Of a stretch of 30,547 bases of DNA, positions 1 through 6,939 are shown piece by piece. The notes under the pieces are model-generated. The model worked only from the letters and a program-made list of their open reading frames with translations. It searched no databases and was not told the DNA's origin. The DNA lies in contig JBBILQ010000028.1 in assembly GCA_037444845.1 (NCBI GenBank), positions 1-30,547 of the forward strand, written 5' to 3'. The stretch's first letter is position 1, and every line of letters starts with the position of its first letter. A program made the translations under genes and the position numbers. This DNA comes from JARYMI01 sp037444845 (GTDB lineage Bacteria > Acidobacteriota > Aminicenantia > Aminicenantales > UBA8522).

Positions 1-53
1 AGTGTCCCGTCTTGGCGCATGACTTTGGAAAGGTATTTATGAGACGGGACACT
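1..53. repeat. 12-bp perfect inverted repeat at window edge
   Basis: AGTGTCCCGTCT at 1-12 is the exact reverse complement of AGACGGGACACT at 42-53, with a 29-base loop. It may be a terminator of a gene left of the window, or one end of a small mobile or repeated element. The loop is long for a terminator and no T-run follows, so a repeat is slightly favoured. Confidence 0.6.
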
Positions 54-63
54 AGGACAGTAT

Positions 64-92
64 TTGACAAATAGCGATGATACCATTAATAT
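64..92 (+). promoter_or_regulatory. Sigma70-type promoter for the TPR/beta-barrel gene
   Basis: A perfect -35 TTGACA at 64-69 is followed after exactly 17 bp by TAATAT at 87-92 (4 of 6 to consensus). A strong Shine-Dalgarno GGAGGA at 123-128 lies 6 nt before the ATG at 135. Confidence 0.7.
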
Positions 93-134
93 GGCCATCG
101 TTTAAGAAAGAAATCGACGAATGGAGGACGCACG

Positions 135-1352
135 ATGAAGAAGGAACGGTTCATTTTCTATCTCCTTCTCGTTTTCATTCTCCTTCTTACAGCCGTGAGG
201 GCAGTGGCTCAGGCTGCAGGAGAAAAAGAAGAGCAGGTTGAGACTCTTCTCGCCCAGGCTGATGACTTCTATTCCAAGGGCGACTATCCGAGAGCCATGG
301 AAGGCTATCTCCGCGTCATCAGCCTGACGGAAAACAGGATGTTCCGTTCCCGCGCCTGGATGGGCCTTTCTCTCTGCTGTTACTTTAATAATGACGTCGA
401 GAATGCCAAAAAATCGATTAAGAAAGTCCTGGAAATAGACCCGCAGAAAGAAATATCCGCTCTCTTCTATCCTCAGACATTCGTTGACCTTTTCTACGAG
501 GTCAAGAAGGGGATGGAAGCAAAGGTAACTCTAGAGCAGCCGGCCGTGCCGCCCGTCCCGGAGCCGGCCCGCAAAGAAAAGAGGGAAGAGCCTTCGCCAG
601 AAAAAGCTCCGGCTCCAAAAATATCCCTTTATGAAGAAAGAAAGGGCGGTTACTGGGAGGTCGAGGTTCATTTTTCTGGCTGGAGCATCAACCCGGCCAA
701 GAGCCTGTTCGAGTCTTCCTTGACCAAGAGAGTCGGCAACGAAGTCCGGGATCACCTCACCGACGAGCTTGGAAAAAGTTACGGCCCCCTCGCTCGTTCT
801 TCCTATGAGACGAGCCTTTCTCTGGACTCTGAAGGGTCAAACTATGGGCTTGGAATCCGCTTTTATCCTTTGGGCCGCCGGGGGTCGTTTAGCGTCGGGC
901 TGTCGCTTGAAAAAACCCATATCAAGGTGCCAGTGCAAGGTCAGGTGACCCAAAGATATGCTGACGGCAGCGAGGCTAAGGTGGAAGCAGAAGCTTACGT
1001 GGAAACGAGCCCGTTCACGACAAACCTGAGTTTTCGCTGGGACTTTGCTCCATCCTGGCGGGTGACTCCTTATTTCGTTTTTGGCCTGGGGGTCGGCCCG
1101 CTTTCGGGTGAGGCAAAATATCACTACACAGGGACTTATAAGCGGGGCGCCGAGCAGCGCTCAGTCGAGGGCGGGGAAACTAAGACCTTTGATGACCTCC
1201 GCGAGGAAGGAGATATCGAGCTCGATTTGTTCCCTCTCCTTCACCTGGCCCTCGGAGTCAAAGGAGAAATTGTTCCCGGCCTGATGGCTAAAGCCGAAGT
1301 TGGGTTCTGGGACGGGCTCATCTTGCGTGCCGGCTTGGCTTATAGGTTCTGA
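135..1352 (+). CDS. TPR-containing outer-membrane beta-barrel protein
   Basis: The 405-residue product begins with a clear signal peptide (basic MKKER, then a long Leu/Ile/Val core, then AVAQA). Residues ~35-115 form a TPR-like helical repeat (ADDFYSKGDYPRAMEGYLRV followed by a second, degenerate unit). A Pro/Glu/Lys-rich linker covers ~135-165. From ~170 to the end, alternating aromatic/polar stretches such as LGIRFYPLG and TNLSFRWDF look like an 8-10 strand beta-barrel, and the last residue is Phe (GLAYRF), as the BAM-recognised C-terminus of outer-membrane proteins usually is. I do not recognise a named family. A role in cell-envelope scaffolding is inference only. The start is fixed by GGAGGA at 123-128. 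It is followed by the SRP RNA and shows no operon partner. Confidence 0.85.
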   Translation: MKKERFIFYLLLVFILLLTAVRAVAQAAGEKEEQVETLLAQADDFYSKGDYPRAMEGYLRVISLTENRMFRSRAWMGLSLCCYFNNDVENAKKSIKKVLEIDPQKEISALFYPQTFVDLFYEVKKGMEAKVTLEQPAVPPVPEPARKEKREEPSPEKAPAPKISLYEERKGGYWEVEVHFSGWSINPAKSLFESSLTKRVGNEVRDHLTDELGKSYGPLARSSYETSLSLDSEGSNYGLGIRFYPLGRRGSFSVGLSLEKTHIKVPVQGQVTQRYADGSEAKVEAEAYVETSPFTTNLSFRWDFAPSWRVTPYFVFGLGVGPLSGEAKYHYTGTYKRGAEQRSVEGGETKTFDDLREEGDIELDLFPLLHLALGVKGEIVPGLMAKAEVGFWDGLILRAGLAYRF

Positions 1353-1363
1353 TTCTAAATCCA

Positions 1364-1392
1364 TTTTCAAAACCACGTCGCAGGGATATAAT
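1364..1392 (+). promoter_or_regulatory. Promoter of the SRP RNA gene
   Basis: TTTTCA at 1364-1369 (4 of 6) is followed after 17 bp by a perfect TATAAT at 1387-1392. The expected start point at about 1399 agrees within 2 nt with the first base of the RNA's terminal helix at 1397. Confidence 0.75.
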
Positions 1393-1396
1393 ACTA

Positions 1397-1670
1397 ATGA
1401 CCGTGCTAGACGGGGAGCTAGCGGTGCCCTGTAACCCACAACCCGCTACAGTGGGGTCGAAGACCTGGCTGAGGCCGGTCTTTTTCTGGCCTGTGTCCGG
1501 GTAAGTGGCGATGAGGGTTGGGGCCCTGGGCAAAGAGTCTCCTGTAAACCCCGCCAGGACCGGAAGGGAGCAACGGCAGCAGGCCGGCTTCTTGTGCCCA
1601 GTCAGCCTTGCCTGAGCAAACTGCCGGGATAACGCAGGGGAAGGTCGGTCGAAGCAGGTTGCACGGTCAT
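1397..1670 (+). ncRNA. ffs: Signal recognition particle RNA, large bacterial type with Alu domain
   Basis: The RNA is bounded by a perfect 10-bp terminal helix: ATGACCGTGC at 1397-1406 pairs with GCACGGTCAT at 1661-1670. The 5' part carries the bacterial Alu-domain consensus (GGGGAGCTAGCGGTGCCCTG then TGTAACC, ~1412-1436). The S domain has the invariant helix-8 tip CCGGAAGGGAGCA (~1560-1572) with the GGAA loop and the purine-rich internal loop where Ffh binds. Length is ~274 nt, matching the ~270-nt SRP RNA known from Bacillus rather than the ~114-nt 4.5S RNA of proteobacteria. It scaffolds Ffh and FtsY for co-translational membrane targeting. Confidence 0.95.
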
Positions 1671-1690
1671 TTGCGTTTTTCCGTTTTTTT
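1671..1690 (+). terminator. Possible U-run terminator of SRP RNA
   Basis: The terminal helix of the RNA is followed directly by two T-runs (1676-1680 and 1684-1690). No compact local hairpin was found, so termination would rely on the long-range helix or on a weak local stem. Confidence 0.35.
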
Positions 1691-1701
1691 CAAACACGGG
1701 A

Positions 1702-2595
1702 TCAGGACGCAAGCAGTCCGAGCCGCTCGAGTTCGTCTCTTACGCCTTGTTTTTCTTTTTCTTCTAGGGGAAGCAGGGGAGGCCGGGGCGGCCCGCCATA
1801 AAAACCTAAAAGGTCGAGGGCATACTTAATAGCCGGGATGCCCAACGTCTGGGTCAGCAGTTTGTTGACGGGGACGAGGTCGAGCTGGAGTTTTCTTGCG
1901 TCCGCGTTTTTTCCTTCGAGGAAGAGCGAATAAAGCTTCACGCACAGGTCCGGGATAGCCGCGGCCATGGCCAGAATTCCGCCGCATGCGCCCATCACCA
2001 GCCCCGCCAAAAAGACGCTTCCATGGCCCATAAAAAAGCTGAATTCTTCAGGCAGCAGGGGGAGAGATTCGGCAAGGTTGGAGATGTTGCCCGAGCTATC
2101 TTTAACGCCGGCGATATTCGGATGCCCGGAAAGCTCGACAAGAAGAGGCGGGCTGATCGGGATGCCCGTGTTCTGAGGGAAGTTGTAGATCAGGACAGGG
2201 ATGCCGACGCTGTCTGCGATGCTGAGGTAATGACGCTTGAGGACCTCATGGGTCATCATGGACTTATAATAGTAAGGCGGTTTGACCAAGGCAGCGTCTG
2301 CGCCCAGCCCCGCGACCCTGTTTGTGAATTCGATGGTCGCGCTCGTGGACTCTCTGGATGTTCCGACGATAATTTTCTTGGAGGGAGATGCTTTCTCCCT
2401 TCCCTCGACGACAATCTCTTCGGCTTCCTTATCGTTCAGAAAAACAGCTTCTCCGGTTGAGCCTAAGACGACATAGCCGGCCAAGCCGGTCTGATTATAC
2501 TTGATGAGATTATCTCTGAATTTATCCAGGGCCACTTTCTCACCGGCGAACGGTGTCGTCAGGGCGGCGAAAATTCCGCTCAAACGCTTGGCCAT
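1702..2595 (-). CDS. DapA/NAL-superfamily aldolase, HOGA1-like (putative 4-hydroxy-2-oxoglutarate aldolase)
   Basis: 297 residues, the normal length for the dihydrodipicolinate synthase / N-acetylneuraminate lyase TIM-barrel superfamily. Visible landmarks are the pyruvate-carboxylate loop LGSTGE (44-49), the catalytic Tyr137 in IYNFPQNTG and the Schiff-base Lys165 in GVKDSSGN. The C-terminal stretch GIPAIKYALDLLGFYGG, and the overall pattern, resemble from memory the animal mitochondrial 4-hydroxy-2-oxoglutarate aldolase (HOGA1) more than canonical DapA. I therefore favour a hydroxy-oxo-acid aldolase over lysine biosynthesis. It is last in a three-gene minus-strand operon, 26 nt after the metallopeptidase gene. 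Substrate is inference; the aldolase fold and chemistry are well supported. Confidence 0.85.
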   Translation of the reverse strand: MAKRLSGIFAALTTPFAGEKVALDKFRDNLIKYNQTGLAGYVVLGSTGEAVFLNDKEAEEIVVEGREKASPSKKIIVGTSRESTSATIEFTNRVAGLGADAALVKPPYYYKSMMTHEVLKRHYLSIADSVGIPVLIYNFPQNTGIPISPPLLVELSGHPNIAGVKDSSGNISNLAESLPLLPEEFSFFMGHGSVFLAGLVMGACGGILAMAAAIPDLCVKLYSLFLEGKNADARKLQLDLVPVNKLLTQTLGIPAIKYALDLLGFYGGPPRPPLLPLEEKEKQGVRDELERLGLLAS

Positions 2596-2621
2596 ATCTA
2601 TTTCCTCTCTCTCTCGAGAAT

Positions 2622-2981
2622 TCAGTCCTCGATCTTGCGCAGTTCCTCCTCGCTCAGCCCGAAATAGTGTCCGATTTCATGGAGCACGACTTCCCTCACT
2701 CGCTCCCGGATTTCATCCTCGGAGGACGAGATTCTCTCGATCGGTTTCTGATAGATGACGATGATGTCAGGAGGGACGTTGCCGTAATAAGAACCCCGGT
2801 GCTTGAAAGGGACGCCGTGGTAGAGCCCTAACAGGCTGCTCGAAGAGGTTTGTCGAGATGACATTTCTCTCGGCGGCTTGTCCTCAACGATAACGGCCAG
2901 GTTGTGGAGGAGCTTTTTAAATCGGCGGGGAAGGCCGGCGAGCGCCTCTTCCACGAGTTTTTCAAATTTTTCTCTTTCCAT
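2622..2981 (-). CDS. Metallopeptidase family protein (zincin, PF06262-like)
   Basis: This 119-residue protein ends with the zincin motif HEIGHYFGLSEEEL (His101, Glu102, His105), which binds zinc and supplies the general base. Short proteins with this motif near the C-terminus are the 'metallopeptidase family / possibl zinc metallo-peptidase' group of PF06262. There is no signal peptide, so it is cytosolic. It lies 25 nt downstream of cobO and 26 nt upstream of the aldolase, all on the minus strand, so the three are probably co-transcribed. No substrate is known to me for the family, and the neighbours do not suggest one. Confidence 0.85.
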   Translation of the reverse strand: MEREKFEKLVEEALAGLPRRFKKLLHNLAVIVEDKPPREMSSRQTSSSSLLGLYHGVPFKHRGSYYGNVPPDIIVIYQKPIERISSSEDEIRERVREVVLHEIGHYFGLSEEELRKIED

Positions 2982-3006
2982 GAGTTTGAATCAGGGATTT
3001 CCGGCG

Positions 3007-3561
3007 CTATTTTTCAATGCCCGGCCGACCCCGGACGCCTCGCGAATAATAATGTTTTTTCTCCTTCATCTCTGTCACGAGGTCGGCCCGCTTGATGAGG
3101 GAAGGGGGTGCGTACCGGCCCGTGAGGACGACCTCCACGTCAAGCGGCTTTTGATCCAGGAAATCATGGACATCTTTCACAGAGAGGAGCCCGAAATGGA
3201 GAGCAACGTTGATCTCATCTAAGACGATGACCCGAAATCTTCGCGAAAGCATGGCTTTCAGGCATTTCTGGAGGCCCTGCCTGGCTCTGTCGATATCCTC
3301 ATCCTCGGGGTTCTCCGTCACGTGGATAAACCCTTTCCGGCCGAACTGCTCGATAGAAATGAAAGGCGCGAGCTTCCGGGCCGAGCGCAGTTCACCGTAC
3401 GGATGTCCCTTGAGGAATTGCCCGATATAAACCCGAAACCCATGGCCGGCAGCCCTCAGAGCCAGCCCGAGGGCGGCTGTGGTCTTGCCCTTTCCGTTTC
3501 CCGTATAAACCTGGACATAGCCCTTGAAATTCTTCGCCTTCTGGCTCGTCCCTTTTTCCAT
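3007..3561 (-). CDS. cobO: Corrinoid adenosyltransferase (CobA/CobO/BtuR family)
   Basis: 184 residues. The N-terminal VQVYTGNGKGKTTAALGLAL contains the P-loop GNGKGKTT typical of the CobA/CobO/BtuR family, which transfers the 5'-deoxyadenosyl group of ATP to cob(I)alamin or cob(I)yrinic acid diamide. The central VIVLDEINVALHFGLL and the C-terminal VVLTGRYAPPSLIKRADLVTEM are also family signatures. It is the first gene of a minus-strand operon with the zincin and aldolase genes. Its promoter places the start point only ~4-5 nt before the ATG, so the mRNA is nearly leaderless and no Shine-Dalgarno is visible. No cobalamin riboswitch lies upstream. Confidence 0.93.
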   Translation of the reverse strand: MEKGTSQKAKNFKGYVQVYTGNGKGKTTAALGLALRAAGHGFRVYIGQFLKGHPYGELRSARKLAPFISIEQFGRKGFIHVTENPEDEDIDRARQGLQKCLKAMLSRRFRVIVLDEINVALHFGLLSVKDVHDFLDQKPLDVEVVLTGRYAPPSLIKRADLVTEMKEKKHYYSRGVRGRPGIEK

Positions 3562-3572
3562 CTTTAGGTTCT

Positions 3573-3600
3573 ATTTTAATGAACGCGGAGGCTGAGTCAA
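3573..3600 (-). promoter_or_regulatory. Promoter for cobO operon
   Basis: Read on the minus strand: TTGACT (3600-3595), 16 bp, TAAAAT (3578-3573). The -10 ends 11 nt before the cobO ATG, implying a 4-5 nt leader. Confidence 0.7.
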
Positions 3601-3603
3601 CAA

Positions 3604-3640
3604 AAAAGGGGACGGTCCTCAGCGAGGACCGTCCCCTTTT
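3604..3640. repeat. Perfect 17-bp palindromic hairpin, GGGGACGGTCCTC type (copy 1)
   Basis: Left arm 3604-3620 and right arm 3624-3640 are perfect complements around the 3-nt loop AGC. The core arm is GGGGACGGTCCTC flanked by A4/T4. It abuts MITE copy 1 directly and ends 3 bp from the cobO -35 box. A diverged copy lies at 24497-24526. It resembles REP-type or IS200-associated dispersed palindromes; it could also terminate in either direction. Confidence 0.8.
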
Positions 3641-3772
3641 CCAGAAATTGCCTTTAGAAAATAGTCTTTGCGAGCGAAGCGAAGCAATCTCAGTTTGTAT
3701 TGATGAGATCGCCACGCACCCAATGGGTGCTCGCGATGACAGGGATAGCGTTTTCCTAACGGCAAATCTGGG
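3641..3772 (+). repeat. MITE-like dispersed repeat, copy 1 (~132 bp)
   Basis: Imperfect terminal inverted repeats: CCAGAAATTGCCTTTAG at the left end and the complement of CTAACGGCAAATCTGG at the right. The interior has GCGAGCGAAGCGAAGCAATC and a second half, ATCGCCACGCACCCA followed by GCTCGCGATGAC. The same elements recur at 19302-19510 and, core-deleted and inverted, at 25270-25342. It holds no ORF of its own. It lies between the divergent cobO and nadC promoters. Confidence 0.8.
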
Positions 3773-3785
3773 TATTTCCTCCAAG

Positions 3786-3814
3786 TTGACTGTCCGGCGT
3801 CATGAACTTATAAT
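3786..3814 (+). promoter_or_regulatory. Promoter for nadC-nadB
   Basis: TTGACT at 3786-3791, 17 bp, perfect TATAAT at 3809-3814. Expected start point ~3821, only about 2 nt before the ATG at 3823, so the message appears leaderless. Confidence 0.8.
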
Positions 3815-3822
3815 CAATCTCG

Positions 3823-4668
3823 ATGAAGATTGAAAAAGTTGACCAGATTATCGAGGCTGCCCTCCAGGAGGATATGCCGGAAGGCGATATAACGTCCGAA
3901 AGCGTGATACCTGCCGATTCAGTGTCCCGGGCCATCATTTTAGCCAAGGAAGCGGGAGTTTTGGCCGGAATCGAAGTGGCCAGGCGGGTTTTCGAAAAGA
4001 TCGACCCTGAGGTCAGTTTTCAGAAGACCCTCGAGGACGGCCAGGCTTTTAGGCCAGGCGATGCCCTGGCCAGGATTGAAGGGAACTCTGTATCCCTGCT
4101 TAAGGGCGAGAGGACCGCCCTCAATTTTCTGCAACGACTCTCCGGCATCGCCACAAAAACGAGGCGGTACGTCGAAGCAGTGGCTGGCACGCGAACAAAG
4201 ATACTTGACACAAGAAAGACGACCCCGACACTTCGCCGACTCGAGAAATACGCTGTCAGGATGGGCGGCGGCGTCAACCACCGTTTTAGCCTTTCTGATA
4301 TGGTTATGATCAAGGATAACCATCTCAAGCTGGCCGGGAGCATCACAGAGGCCATAAGGAAGGCCAGAGAGAAACTGAGGCCCGGGATTAAAATCGAGGT
4401 GGAAGTCACGAGTTTTAAGGAGGCAAAGGAAGCTATAGAAGCCGGCGCTTCGATGATCATGTTAGACAACATGTCATTGAGCAGGATGAAACATGTGCTC
4501 GACTGGGTGAAGGGCAAAGTGCCCGTCGAAGTCTCAGGAAAGGTCAGCCTGCAAAAGGCCCGCCGGATCGCCGGGCTTGGAGCTGACTTTATTTCTGTCG
4601 GCGGCCTGACGCACTCGTTCTCCTCGGTGGATATCAGCATGGAATTTGAGGACATGCAAAATGAATGA
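3823..4668 (+). CDS. nadC: Quinolinate phosphoribosyltransferase (nicotinate-nucleotide pyrophosphorylase, carboxylating)
   Basis: 281 residues, the usual NadC length. It converts quinolinate and PRPP to nicotinate mononucleotide with loss of CO2. Signatures seen: the N-terminal ALQEDMPEGDITSE, ERTALNFLQRLSGIAT, and the substrate-binding block DTRKTTPTLRRLEKYAVRMG with GGGVNHRFSLSDMVMIKDNH, all in canonical order. The ATG at 3823 fits the family N-terminus. It has no Shine-Dalgarno and sits ~2 nt after the predicted transcription start, so initiation is probably leaderless. The stop overlaps the nadB start, so the two are translationally coupled. No nadA is present in the window. Confidence 0.96.
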   Translation: MKIEKVDQIIEAALQEDMPEGDITSESVIPADSVSRAIILAKEAGVLAGIEVARRVFEKIDPEVSFQKTLEDGQAFRPGDALARIEGNSVSLLKGERTALNFLQRLSGIATKTRRYVEAVAGTRTKILDTRKTTPTLRRLEKYAVRMGGGVNHRFSLSDMVMIKDNHLKLAGSITEAIRKAREKLRPGIKIEVEVTSFKEAKEAIEAGASMIMLDNMSLSRMKHVLDWVKGKVPVEVSGKVSLQKARRIAGLGADFISVGGLTHSFSSVDISMEFEDMQNE

Positions 4669-6235
4669 AGAGGCCGTTTTTCGGTCGGACATTCTGATTA
4701 TCGGCTGCGGGATTGCGGGCGCCAGTGCGGCGCTTGAAGCCGCCAAACGGGGCTTTCGCGTCAATGTCATCACCAGGGCTCCTTCGGCCGAAGAATCCAA
4801 CACCTTCTATGCCCAGGGAGGGATCGTCTCCCTGGGAAAGGACGACCGTCCGGAGCTCCTGAAGGAAGACATCATCAAGACGGGCGACGGCATCAACAAC
4901 CCCGAGGCAGTCGAGGTCTTGGCCAGCCAGGGCAGAGAGCTGGTCGAGCGAATCCTCGTCCAGGAGCTCAAGATTCCTTTTTCGCGGAGCAGCCCGGACG
5001 CGCTGGACTATGCCCAGGAGGCAGGCCATTCGCGGCGGCGCATCCTTCATGTCAAGGACACGACCGGCAGGATGATCGCTGAGACGTTTATCGAGACGCT
5101 GAAAAAATACACCAATGTAGCGATTTTCACCGGGCACACCGCGGTCGACTTGCTGACCGTTCCCCATCATTCGAGGAATTTCAAGTCTTATTACCGGGAA
5201 CCCCAGTGCATTGGCGCCTACGTTCTCGATAATAAAACGAACCGGGTTAGTGCGTTTTTCGCGCCTTATACAATACTGGCCACAGGCGGCTGCGGAGCCG
5301 TTTATCTTTACACCTCCAACCCGCGGGAGGCCATCGGCGCGGGCTATGCCATGGCCCACCGGGCCGGCGCCAGAATCGTCAACATGGAATACATTCAGTT
5401 TCATCCCACCGCGCTGTTCCACCGGAATTCGGACGGTTTCCTGATCTCGGAGACAGTCAGGGGAGAAGGGGCGCGGCTCAAGACCAAGGAAGGTCAGACG
5501 TTCATGGAGAAGTACAGCGACAGGAAAGACCTGGCGCCGCGCGACGAGGTAACCCGGGCGATCTATGAAGAAATGGTCAACAGCAACTCCAGTTATGTGC
5601 TCCTCGACCTTGCCAGCTACGCTAAGGTGGACATCAAGAAGAGGTTTCCTAATATCTATAAAACTTGCCTCGAGTACGGGATTGACATAACCAGCCAACC
5701 CATCCCTGTTGTCCCGGCCGCCCATTACTGCTGCGGCGGCGTGCTGGTCAATACCTGGGGAAAAAGTACGCTCAGAGGGCTGTATGCAGTGGGCGAAGTC
5801 TCCTGCACCGGCGTGCACGGCGCCAACCGGCTGGCCTCGACATCGCTCCTCGAAGGGCTGGTGTGGGGGACGAGGGCAGCCCAAGACGTCGCGGCCCATT
5901 TCGACCCGACCCCGCCCTATCAGCCGTCGGAAATCCATCCTTGGTACTATCCGGAGAAGGAAGACGAGATCGACCCGGCCCTCATCAACCAGGATTGGCT
6001 GACCATCCGCTCGACCATGTGGAATTATGCCGGAATCATCCGGACGAAGAAAAGACTGGAGAGGGCCAAGGCGGATTTAGAGTATCTGCGGCACCGGATC
6101 GAGAAATTCTACAAAGAGGCGAGGATGGACCCCAAAATCGTCGGGCTGAAGCACGGCATCCAGGTGGCCTTGATGATTACCCACGCCGCCTTAGCCAACC
6201 CGGTCAGTCTCGGCGCCCACTTCCGCAAAGACTGA
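4661..6235 (+). CDS. nadB: L-aspartate oxidase
   Basis: FAD flavoprotein that oxidises L-aspartate to iminoaspartate, the first step of quinolinate synthesis, feeding NadC through NadA. Seen in order: the dinucleotide-binding motif IIGCGIAGASAALEAAKRGF, the FAD contact SNTFYAQGGI, HPTALFH, the active-site region ETVRGEGARL and LAPRDEVTRAI, and the C-terminal FAD block YAVGEVSCTGVHGANRLASTSL. I place the start at ATG 4661 (524 residues): it overlaps the nadC stop in an ATGAATGA arrangement and has GAGG ~9 nt upstream. An in-frame TTG at 4646 would only add LRTCK. Its 3' end overlaps the convergent gene at 6204-6689 by 32 bp. Confidence 0.96.
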   Translation: MNEEAVFRSDILIIGCGIAGASAALEAAKRGFRVNVITRAPSAEESNTFYAQGGIVSLGKDDRPELLKEDIIKTGDGINNPEAVEVLASQGRELVERILVQELKIPFSRSSPDALDYAQEAGHSRRRILHVKDTTGRMIAETFIETLKKYTNVAIFTGHTAVDLLTVPHHSRNFKSYYREPQCIGAYVLDNKTNRVSAFFAPYTILATGGCGAVYLYTSNPREAIGAGYAMAHRAGARIVNMEYIQFHPTALFHRNSDGFLISETVRGEGARLKTKEGQTFMEKYSDRKDLAPRDEVTRAIYEEMVNSNSSYVLLDLASYAKVDIKKRFPNIYKTCLEYGIDITSQPIPVVPAAHYCCGGVLVNTWGKSTLRGLYAVGEVSCTGVHGANRLASTSLLEGLVWGTRAAQDVAAHFDPTPPYQPSEIHPWYYPEKEDEIDPALINQDWLTIRSTMWNYAGIIRTKKRLERAKADLEYLRHRIEKFYKEARMDPKIVGLKHGIQVALMITHAALANPVSLGAHFRKD

Positions 6236-6689
6236 GCAGCTTCTTTTTGGCCTGGACAGCTCGAAGGATATCCGCCGCCAGCGCAGATATTTCTTTCTCC
6301 TTGAAATCGGAGGACTCGAGCTCGACCTTCTTTTCTTTAATAAGACAAACGAGCGTTTTCGAGATCCCAGCGTACTTCACCCGCGGATCTCCCCGGCCCG
6401 GCTCCATTTGTGTTACTCGAACCTTCATCTTTTTCCGGCTTTGGCAGTCCTGGATGAGAATAGAGACATGGATATCTTTATAAGTATCGTCATCATCCTC
6501 GGCGCCGATGAAAAACTCGCCCCTGATAAAATCCTCCCCCGGATATGCGCCGAGTTCCTTGACCTCGTTATAGATACTTTGTAATATTTCAAGATATTTT
6601 TTCCTTGCCTCGGCTTTGCTCTCGCTTGCATTCAGGACTGCGGGATCAATAATTACAACGACGCAAACGATCATAACGAGAAAATTCAT
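6204..6689 (-). CDS. Small secreted hypothetical protein
   Basis: 161 residues. A hydrophobic N-terminus (MNFLVMIVCVVVIIDPAVLNAS) reads as a signal peptide with likely cleavage after NAS. The mature part is charged, with helical KAEARKKYLEILQSIYNEVK and an acidic stretch GAEDDDDTYKD followed by strand-like IHVSILIQDC. I recognise no family. Its 3' end overlaps the 3' end of nadB by 32 bp tail to tail, which is real since nadB is certain and this frame stays open with a plausible secretion signal. No Shine-Dalgarno is obvious before the ATG. An export role is inference. Confidence 0.6.
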   Translation of the reverse strand: MNFLVMIVCVVVIIDPAVLNASESKAEARKKYLEILQSIYNEVKELGAYPGEDFIRGEFFIGAEDDDDTYKDIHVSILIQDCQSRKKMKVRVTQMEPGRGDPRVKYAGISKTLVCLIKEKKVELESSDFKEKEISALAADILRAVQAKKKLLSLCGSGRRD

Positions 6690-6784
6690 TACTTTGCTTT
6701 CGATCTTTTAAACAGCCAAAGCTTTTATTGGTGCGGCCGGGTCCCCGCGCCTTCGGACCATTCTCCCCATGAGTTTTCCTTCCT

Positions 6785-6815
6785 TTTATATCTTATTTTT
6801 TGGATCAAATGTCAA
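6785..6815 (-). promoter_or_regulatory. Possible promoter for the small secreted gene
   Basis: Minus strand: perfect TTGACA (6815-6810) and TATAAA (6790-6785), but with a long 19-bp spacer. It would give a ~90-nt leader before the ATG at 6689. Confidence 0.4.
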
Positions 6816-6878
6816 CATGGGAGCAGGCGCTGTGATCGAAGAGGGCTGAATAGCGTGCCTCCAGAAAGCGAAGAGCTA

Positions 6879-6907
6879 TTGTATCACCCATTCGGATGGT
6901 CTATAAT
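6879..6907 (+). promoter_or_regulatory. Promoter for ileS operon
   Basis: TTGTAT at 6879-6884, 17 bp, perfect TATAAT at 6902-6907; expected start ~6914. The leader to ATG 6940 is only ~26 nt, too short for a T-box. Confidence 0.65.
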
Positions 6908-6939
6908 CTCAAGATAAAATTAAGACGGCGGAGATGGCG

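Noticed and set aside
3660..3760. CRISPR-like or tRNA-like reading of the GCGAGCGAAGCGAAGC repeat
   Set aside because: There are no regularly spaced direct repeats and no cloverleaf; the three copies are dispersed with inverted ends, which fits a MITE.
3562..3822. Cobalamin riboswitch before cobO
   Set aside because: The predicted leader is 4-5 nt and no B12-box is present; the space is filled with the repeat elements.
4634..5938. 434-codon minus-strand open frame opposite nadB
   Set aside because: A shadow of a certain gene with no family motifs or upstream signals.
6690..6939. T-box or other riboswitch before ileS
   Set aside because: The promoter at 6879-6907 leaves a leader of only ~26 nt, and no T-box sequence (TGGNACCGCG-like) is present.
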